In this document: positions 56,878 to 64,000 of the stretch, piece by piece
Layout: each line of letters opens with the position of its first letter
How positions within the stretch are numbered: position 1 is the first letter of the stretch
Assembly (NCBI GenBank): GCA_022836615.1
Contig: MU405379.1
Location: forward strand, 1 to 64,000
DNA from: Annulohypoxylon bovei var. microspora
Lineage: Eukaryota; Ascomycota; Sordariomycetes; Xylariales; Hypoxylaceae
Direction: 5' to 3'
DNA length: 64,000 bases
Translations under genes and position numbers: made by a program
The notes under the pieces: generated by a model
What the model was told of the DNA's origin: nothing
The model's database searches: none
Seen by the model: the letters and a program-made list of their open reading frames with translations, nothing else

Positions 56878-58087
56878 GGTTCTTAAGATTTAGCTATGAT
56901 TTAGGTAGGAAAACGAGTGACTACTCTCAGCATGAATTGGAAGGGATGATAACACAAGTAGAAATGGAATATGGTGGCCAAACCGAGTCCGTCAAGCTGC
57001 CTACATATAGTTATGGGTATAATCATGGCACGATCATGTTTCGGTCCCGGACTTGGTGGATGGTAAGATAGGGGTAAGCTAAGTGAATGCTCTGCCTTCC
57101 AATGTTGGAAGATTGAGCGGATCTAAAAGAAAACATTTTAAAATAGTACTCGGCGGTTAGAGCCATTCACGCATTAGTTCATATCAATCGTAAGAAGTGT
57201 AGAACTCGTAACAAAGTACAACATGTCGGTGCACTAGTGATAAAGAGCCGACAAAGAGTGTAAGTAGGGATTGATTTACAAAGAAGTTAACTAGGTGTAG
57301 ATACGGAGCGATGGGATCAACAACATAGTAAGCAGTGCTTTTATAAAAAGGAATATTTAATTTAAGTTCTGTAATAGTAGGTAACTAGGGAGACTTAATA
57401 CAACTGGTCATCCTAATTCAAATCCTGCATTTGCGTGGTACCCAATCAGGAAGTTATTATATTTGGACTCGGTCCCGAGCTGGCGGCATCTACGTTCATA
57501 TATATCCGAATAGCTTCTATGCTCTCTATAAAAGCTGAAGTTTCATATTTTGCCTAGTTTCTAACTTCATCCCCAATTGTTAGATGAAGTGGCGGCTCGG
57601 GGATAGCCGTACTAGAGACTGGCATGCACCAAGACAAGTGCAAGCGTATGTAGCTCCCATCATTGCATACTAGGTATTTTCCAAGCTATCTTAAGTTTAT
57701 ATAGCATCGTAATAGATTATATAGATATATTGAAGGTAGCACTGGGAATTATACAAGATAAAAGCGTATGTATGTAACTACTATGTAGGTACCTAGCAAG
57801 GTATTCAATGAAGATATATTTTCTAAGGAGGCTCATGACTTCTATCTTAATTGCTCTGTCCGTTCCTTCCATCAACGTAGAAGCATAGATCATCTTAAGG
57901 AAGTTACTACTTCTATCATGTACGAGGTAGGTGCACTCTCTGGAAATGAGAAATGATAGGTAAAAAAGGTTGGAAGGAAATTGCGCTCTCAATCCGTCAC
58001 AGGGAATTTTCCTTTTTCTTCTTTCTTCTTTTAACCTATATTACTTTCCTCTAAACACTTAACTTTTGCCATAAATTTATTATCAAC
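56878..58087. other. Intergenic region (1.2 kb)
   Basis: Divergent promoters of the tyrosinase and MEIOB-like genes; AT-rich, and the last 80 bases are CT-rich. No gene was seen. Confidence 0.5.
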
Positions 58088-59717
58088 ATGGATGTCAATC
58101 TCCCTTCTATCCAATCTTTTTATTCTAGGGAATTGCCATCCAGTTCTCAAGGCACGAGTGACGAGTCTTCGAAATTACAAAAGCCAGGAGACGGTTTCAC
58201 ACCTTCCGAGGTTGAAGCAGCACTTGACCCTCTTTCACGACCTTGGGAACCCTCGCGACACTATGAAACGTGTCCAATCTCTCTCCTCGAAACAGGTCCT
58301 CGCAACTACCAGATTTTAGGAAGAGTTGTGAATTTTGCCGAGAATTCCTACGAGCAAGGTTTCCATCTTCTTATTGTGACCGATGGATCGGGAGCCATTG
58401 CAGTAAGTTGATTTGAAATAGTGATGTACTTCGGTATTAACCAGAACCCGAAGGTAAAAGTGTACTATGTGACAGCGTGCGATTGCCGGATGCTTCTCGG
58501 CCAAAGAGTCACAATATGGACAAGTTTTATCGCCGATTCAACTGGGGCTTCATCAAGCAGCATTCCATTCTGTGCTTGGGCTACCACTCTCTATCCCGGT
58601 CGCGGTGGTGCAACGCACATTATCGTTCATAACGATGATCCCGACTCAGATGGTAATCGCATACTACGCTGCCCTTTAGAATGCAACTTGAAAGAGTACG
58701 AATACCTTCCAGCACTGATGACGCTAAAGTCATTTCTGTCTACTGGATATGATTCAGGTGAGGGTAAGATTCTCGTGTGTGTGAGAAGCGTGGGGCCTCG
58801 CAGAACGGTCCAGTCGAAGAAAACCCAGCGGACCCTTGATATGGTAGAAGTGGGTATATTCGACGACACGGCAACTTGCGTTTTGAAGCTTTGGGAAGGC
58901 AAGGTCCCATCCGCCAAGCGTTGGATCCCCAACCAGACGATTCTTCTCATCTCTAAGCCCACCTACAAAATCAGGGGCACGTCTCCAGAACTTGGGATTG
59001 GCTTCAGCTCGATGGTCGATGTTAATCCGGAGTTCCCTGACGCCGATTGGCTTAGGAATAAGGTGAAGAACATGACGAAGAAGCAGAGCGTCTATATCCC
59101 CTTTCCTTCTGATACTTGGGATTCCGAGCGTGCTATTAACGGTCCGGACCGAACCTTATTTACTATCGCCGACGTAGAAGACCGTGTCCGTCATCCCGAG
59201 GCCATGATAAACTTTACTGGGAAGTTGAACGTTATCATTCTCGAAATGAAATTGATGGAGCACTGGCGTAAAGGAACTCTTTGCTACTTTGAATGGTAAG
59301 TAGAATTATTTTTGGTGCCAGCTTCGTTCATTAACTGAGGTACTCAGTTGTAGTATGCCACTCTACTCAAATAAACCCGTTGCGATATGTAAGAACTGCG
59401 AATTGAGGCGAGATCTTACGCTTAACCCACGTATTATCGGGTCGATGATTGATGAGAGTGGTATGATTACGGCTAATAAGCTCGTATGGCGCGACGACGC
59501 TTGGACCGAACTTCTCTTTGGAAGCGCAGCAGACGAAACACGGGAAGAAGGCGGCTCGGAACCTAATCTAATTGAGCAATCGTGGGATGATTTAACTGCT
59601 CTTGGTACTGACTTTCTGAGAGACATGGAAGAATTTTTACGTTACTCCCGTGTCACACTAACCTTCGGCTGGTCTTCCGAGCTTGAAAAAATCTGTATAC
59701 TGGGAGTTGAGTGGTAG
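58088..59717 (+). CDS. MEIOB-like OB-fold single-stranded-DNA-binding protein
   Basis: Three exons: 58088-58402, 58445-59295 and 59348-59717, encoding about 511 residues. The N-terminal 45 residues are disordered. OB-fold strands start at RNYQILGRVVNFAEN. The central region is the best match to metazoan MEIOB: ILVCVRSVGPRRTVQSKK, DMVEVGIFDDTATCVLKLWE, RWIPNQTILLISKPTYKI and DVNPEFPDADWLRN align in order with its middle OB domain. A C-terminal OB domain follows, with a zinc-ribbon-like CYFECC...AICKNC. MEIOB and the RPA large subunit are paralogues; animal MEIOB works with SPATA22 on meiotic recombination intermediates. Uncertainties: intron 1 is only 42 bases, and exon 3 could start at 59354 instead of 59348 (two residues shorter, in frame). 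Meiotic role is an inference from homology. Confidence 0.78.
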
Positions 59718-60244
59718 AGGATTTGTTTTGAAACAAGACATGTTGACGGCAAGGCCAATAGCTAGCTACATTATAAGTGGCATTATGAAACCGGCGACAC
59801 CAAGTTAGCAATTCGAAAGGGACCTACAAATCATTCGGGGGATCTGCTGGCTCCATTAGCTAGCCGATTGAGAAAAGAAACGGCGTAATTGACTTAGCTC
59901 TAACCATAGGTCGACGTATTTAGCATCGTCGACAAGGGATATTTTTAGCCTCTAATTCTAATCCGAATCTAATCACACCTCGGAAATGTAGCACGGAGAA
60001 CGATCGGTCGCTAAGAAGGATTGAAGAATAATTCCGAATTAAAGTTGACTCCATTTTCCATGCCATCCATCTTCATGCTCTAATTGTCATTACCATTAAT
60101 TTATCATTTACACACAGAAGAACCAGAGGGCGTTAGCGTAAGTCGTCAGACCTCCCCGTCTTTATTGCACGGCCATTATTTTTCACTTCCCACGAAACCA
60201 TACTTCCTCCCAGACGTTACGTTTCATACTGAAAAGTCCATCGT
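59718..60244. other. Convergent 3' intergenic region
   Basis: Lies between convergent stops. A 143-codon frame on the plus strand (60084-60515) overlaps the next gene and is not supported. Confidence 0.45.
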
Positions 60245-61414
60245 TCATTGCTTGTCTCCGAATAGGCTGAACCGAAAGCGACCTCCACTCCTCATCTTCT
60301 GGGAAGACCGGCCGAACGACTGCTGGGAATTGATACGTCGGTGTGACGACGGAGGTAGTGCTAGGTCATCGTCGTCGTCGTCATCGTCCTCCTGTAGACT
60401 CATAGGCCGCGTGTGCTGTCGCGCGAGCGGCGCCGGCTGCTCCCTGGGAGTAGGAGGCGGTAGGACCACCTCGCCACGCATAGCGCGGTCGACGTCGACG
60501 TATTGTCGTTTGTAATCATCGTGCTTGCTCTTAGCTTCGAGGAAACGCATCTCAGCGTCAGCACGCCGTTCCTGCAACGCCCGAAGCTCAGCATCTAGGC
60601 GGTCCATCTCGTCCTGCTCGCGATTCATCAATTCGTTGTACTCGCGCACTTTCTGATCCAGCGGCTGCAGCACGCAGTCTACCACGCTGGGACTCTTAAG
60701 TCGCTGGATCGACGCGCCTAAGCTCGCGCCTGGGACTGATAGGTTTGGGTCCGATGACGAAGCTGATTTGGACTGAGCCTGCGCATGCTGGACTTGTGGG
60801 TTGATTGGATAGCCTGCCGAGGTTCGGGGAGGAGACGACCCGGCAGAGCTGCTGGTTGGAGGGCGTGGTCGTGGACCTGATACTGGTTTGCTATCTGGCG
60901 GTCCCCGGCGTCCATTCTGGCGCTGGATTCGACCGTCGTCGCGGGTGCGATCTGCCACAAGCATCTCCTCGGAACGGCTGCTGCCCGAGTACGATGGAGG
61001 TCGTTGGGTCTTGTCCGGAGCCCCGCCTCCCTGGGATGGAAACGAGTTAGTGAGCGGAGGTCGACTCTGTGTCGTCGGGCTTTGATTTGACGGACCACTA
61101 CCTTGCCCGAAGCGTTGCTGCTGCTGGGGCATCTGCAGTGGTTGCGTATGCAATGATGCGCTAGCGTTGGCGTTTGTGTTAGAAGGACCTGCGAGACTAC
61201 TTAAACCGGACATGGGTCCTCGGTTGCTTTCTAAGAAGTCGTAAAAATCGTCGTGACTGTCAAAACGCGGTCCAGGAGGCCCACTAGGACCAGCCTTTGC
61301 GCTGTTGTGATATACTGCTGGTTGTCCGTCGTCGTAGTCACGTGGTGCTTGAGCCTGGCGTGGACGAGGTCTGGTGGGAGAATTCATAGCGGTGGGATGG
61401 GCGGACCGACTCAT
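60245..61414 (-). CDS. Uncharacterised coiled-coil protein
   Basis: Single-exon gene of 389 residues starting MSRSAHPTAM. Residues 1-245 are a Pro/Ser/Gln/Gly-rich disordered region with a short acidic hydrophobic patch (DSHDDFYDFLESNRG). A conserved-looking block, SIQRLKSPSVVDCVLQPLDQ, leads into a coiled coil at about 265-325 (EQDEMDRLDAELRALQERRA). A run of eight Asp follows near residue 350, then a basic C-terminus (RSGGRFRFSLFGDKQ). I do not recognise a named family. The architecture fits a scaffold or adaptor protein; function unknown. The Asp run is encoded by a trinucleotide repeat at about 60363-60390. Confidence 0.78.
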   Translation of the reverse strand: MSRSAHPTAMNSPTRPRPRQAQAPRDYDDGQPAVYHNSAKAGPSGPPGPRFDSHDDFYDFLESNRGPMSGLSSLAGPSNTNANASASLHTQPLQMPQQQQRFGQGSGPSNQSPTTQSRPPLTNSFPSQGGGAPDKTQRPPSYSGSSRSEEMLVADRTRDDGRIQRQNGRRGPPDSKPVSGPRPRPPTSSSAGSSPPRTSAGYPINPQVQHAQAQSKSASSSDPNLSVPGASLGASIQRLKSPSVVDCVLQPLDQKVREYNELMNREQDEMDRLDAELRALQERRADAEMRFLEAKSKHDDYKRQYVDVDRAMRGEVVLPPPTPREQPAPLARQHTRPMSLQEDDDDDDDDLALPPSSHRRINSQQSFGRSSQKMRSGGRFRFSLFGDKQ

Positions 61415-63128
61415 TTAATCTCAAGAATTGCGGAAGCGGTACACTCGGTACACTCGGTACACTCGGAAGCGAATGCGTATGTAAGCAAAATAGAGACACC
61501 TCTCTAGTGATGAATTACGGCGGAGTGAGGAATGTACAAACAAAGGAATTAGAAACTAGAAAATTTCAAAGTACTCTCGATTCAATTGAAATTTATTTGA
61601 TATATGACAGCGGGACTGGGCTTCGTATTAGCACTTCACCGATTGATAGGAGGCTGGGTGGGTTGCGAAATGTCCCCACTATCACTGGCCCAGCCTCTTT
61701 TTTCGGGCGGACCAAAAAAAAAAACAAGAGAATAATCGGTGGGCTGATGACGACGGCCCCTGATCCTTCAATCTTGCCGCTACCTACCTACCTAGTTTTA
61801 TTTTTGTTCCTAGTCGCATCGATCGATCTGCAAATCAATTGTCTTGGTGCAATCAGATTTCCCCCTAGATTGAAGCTCCTGCCAATCACCATTGCTACAT
61901 GCAGGTTTCCGACATATACGAATTAACATGCGTCAACGTTGCCGCGATGGCGTCGCGAGCTCTTCCAATTCTTGGTGGGCTAGGTTGGGGATTGCTTACA
62001 TGCAGGGGAGCTTGGACCATCTAACTAATATCTTGGAATCCGCTTGGTTGGGAAGTACGTACCTACTTAGGTAAGAACTTCAATGTTCACCGTATGGATG
62101 CCCCTGAATACTACATGAACATGCTTGAACATTAAAATAATTACCCTAAAGGGTTTTATTACAGAAGAGCCATTCTGCCATTGGCTTCTTAGTTTTTCTT
62201 ACCCCTTTTCTTCTAATTAGACTGTTGTCATTTTGAGTTATGCATGCATTTGAGTATGGGCATGGTGAGAATAAGTGTTTTGCTTGTTACAATGTGTTTA
62301 TACTGTGTACGCACATTGTGGATGCAAAGAGACTGAAACTACCCACACGGTAACGACAGTACAATTAACAATTAAGTTTTAACTTTCTTATATTGAAATA
62401 GAAAACGTTACAAAGTTTGTAAAGAAACAGTGTATGATTCAAGTTTCCGGTAAATATATATAAGTAACTCGATAGATTTATGAGGCATGGTATGTTACAA
62501 GTTGTCGGCATATTTTTATATAACAACAACTTTAACATTATGTCTTTCCTTCATGTTATTTAGCTAATAAATGAAAAATTGATTTATAAGACTATTAATG
62601 GTCGGTATAAATGTAACTATCCAATAATAGTATGCTAAAGGGTAAAGTCCTGTATCAACACAGTCGCAGGTATCGTATCACGACACGCGAACAGAACATG
62701 CAATTTGAAGTTAACGAAACGCATACAGCTCTGAGGTGAGGCAGAAATATCCTTGAGAATTCGGCCAGCTATCTAATAAACAATGCTACTGTTTAGCTAG
62801 AAATGACTCAAAAAAATGAGGGCAGAGACTCGGGACCTACCCCTGAAAAAAGTATTGCCTGGCAGAAACTTTCATCGCCTAGGTGACGGACAATAGGCGG
62901 GCAGCGAAACTTATTCGGTACCTTACATAGTTCTTCTCTTCCTAGGACTCTCACATTTCAATTCTTCGTTCTACAACAACAAACATCAAACCGACATTAA
63001 CGCACTTGTTAATTCTAAGACCTTTCGCACATCCACTTCAATCAGCTCAACACAAACTACATTCTCATAACCCTATACCTAAAAAAATACATTGTACCGT
63101 CATAGAATACTTTTTCCACCTACCCAAG
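61415..63128. other. Intergenic region (1.7 kb)
   Basis: Divergent promoters. It starts with a GGTACACTC triple repeat (61438-61466). A 139-codon plus-strand frame (61510-61926) shows no family resemblance. The rest is AT-rich. Confidence 0.45.
61438..61466. repeat. GGTACACTC nonamer tandem repeat
   Basis: Three perfect copies plus GG, only 24 bases upstream of the coiled-coil protein start codon, so probably in its leader or promoter. Confidence 0.9.
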
Positions 63129-63756
63129 ATGCAGTCTTACGTCCGTCACGTCATCGTGGACGGAGTCGCAACTGATGTTGCCCAGTATGCGTTCGCCAAG
63201 AAGGCCTTCTTCGTCCTGTCCGCGACAGCAGGCCATAACAGCTGGCCTCAGCTTTGCAGTCAAACTCTCGACAGCATTTGGCTTCTTGCACTTCGGTGTC
63301 ACAACCCAAGCAATTCCGCTCCGAACCAGTGGAAGATTGCACTCGAGCTAAAGAGTACTAAGATGATAACCACCGAGCTCTACAACACCCAGGAGGCCAG
63401 AGGCACCATTTTCTTAGTCCGTACCTTTACGGATGACCCGCATGCTGAGCGCTTCAGCGACTGGAAGAAGCTGACAACCAACGGCATCTGCCACGCCGGT
63501 CGTCGCATGAACAGCGGCGTGACGCTTCAAGACGTCATATTGAAGGTCCAGGCTGAGAACTTATTGACATACCAGCTTAAGGACGGCCGTGGTATGTTAT
63601 TTACCTGCCCTCTCATCCTGTTTTTACATTTGGTTACTTACATGTACAACAGGCAGCCGTTTTTGGGTGACCGCCATACTGTCAACGATCGGACAGTTCA
63701 TCCACGAGGCGACCAGAACAGCCCGGATGGATCGAGAGGCAGATGGACTAGGTTAA
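63129..63756 (+). CDS. Small fungal protein of unknown function (possibly DUF7770-like)
   Basis: Two exons, 63129-63591 and 63653-63756, encode 188 residues; the 61-base intron has GTATGT and ACAACAG. The start is the first ATG after a long CA/CT-rich leader (MQSYVRHVIV). Recognisable pattern elements are WKIALELKSTKMITTELYN, ARGTIFLVRTFTD and, across the splice, LKDGRGSRFWVTAILSTIGQ. A strand-rich core ending in a G-x-RFW motif is reminiscent of a fungal domain of unknown function (DUF7770 type), but this match is weak. No signal peptide or membrane segment. The coding frame after the splice stops early (GLG); an unspliced reading runs to 63863. A possible AATAAA lies at 63912-63917. Confidence 0.65.
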
Positions 63757-64000
63757 TGCGCCACTGCTGGTCCGAGTTAGGAAAGCACACCGGTGCTTTT
63801 GGGTATGAGGATGAGCCACACAATCGTCTGAACATCGCGGCCGGTCAGTGGGACCGCACTTGAACATCAAAGGACGGAATGTCCGTCATAGTGCCCGATC
63901 TAGGGTATCTAAATAAAAGGTGCTTGTTAGGCAATTCAGGTGCTCTTGGTACCTATGTAGCCTAGGAGTTTTGTTTTCCATTTCAGTTGGCGTGTATACG
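63757..64000. other. 3' flank to window end
   Basis: 3' untranslated sequence with a possible AATAAA signal at 63912-63917; no further gene begins before the window end. Confidence 0.5.

Noticed and set aside
61510..61926. 139-codon plus-strand frame upstream of the coiled-coil gene
   Set aside because: No domain, crosses an A-run and TACCTA words, and lies in a divergent promoter region.

Overview
This window is nuclear DNA from a filamentous ascomycete, most likely a sordariomycete and possibly Xylariales (an inference). The genes carry short introns, mostly 42-160 bases, with GTNNGT-type donors, CTAAC/CTAAT-like branch sites and CAG/TAG acceptors. The products are typical of Pezizomycotina: fungal-rhodopsin, CFEM-like, GPI-anchored, fungal MHR-type transcription factor and tyrosinase families. 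I could support 22 protein-coding genes, most with exon-intron structures I reconstructed by hand. I saw no convincing tRNA, rRNA or CRISPR array. Intergenic DNA is AT-rich, sprinkled with TACCTA/TAGGTA words, and includes two long gene-poor stretches (about 3.7-7.7 kb and 12.0-19.1 kb).

Layout. 0.4-3.7 kb: an Alba-domain protein, vacuolar transporter chaperone Vtc1 (minus strand) and a Tctex-type dynein light chain. 7.7-8.7 kb: an F-box protein. 10.4-12.0 kb: choline-phosphate cytidylyltransferase. 19.1-22.6 kb: a C2H2 plus fungal MHR transcription factor. 24.2-27.2 kb: a CBM48 (AMPK-type glycogen-binding) protein with an unusually long intron. 28.5-30.6 kb: an RNF10/Mag2-type RING protein. 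31.2-32.3 kb: a very GC-rich class 1A dihydroorotate dehydrogenase. From 32.6 to 41.0 kb, six genes run on the minus strand: a CFEM-like GPI protein, a voltage-gated proton channel (Hv1 type), the complex I PSST/NDUFS7 subunit, a mitochondrial rhomboid protease, a GNAT acetyltransferase and an 86-residue eight-cysteine secreted protein. 42.2-44.4 kb: a Lys/Glu-repeat protein with a degenerate F-box/ankyrin-like C-terminus. 44.7-46.9 kb: a DHA2-type MFS transporter. 48.3-51.2 kb: a 946-residue membrane protein joining a fungal rhodopsin-like 7-TM domain to a complete FucP-type MFS transporter. 53.9-54.7 kb: a fold-back DNA transposon relic with TA flanks. 55.6-56.9 kb: a secreted tyrosinase. 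58.1-59.7 kb: a MEIOB-like OB-fold protein. 60.2-61.4 kb: a coiled-coil protein. 63.1-63.8 kb: a small fungal protein of unknown function.

The genes do not form one pathway or an obvious secondary-metabolite cluster. Most are housekeeping (membrane lipid synthesis, polyphosphate, dynein, respiration, ribosome quality control), with an accessory right half rich in membrane and secreted proteins. The most novel-looking item is the rhodopsin-MFS fusion, which has the architecture expected of a nutrient transceptor. The Hv1 channel, the MEIOB homologue, the small secreted protein and the fold-back element also merit follow-up. All splice models are inferred from reading frames and family conservation, without transcript data.
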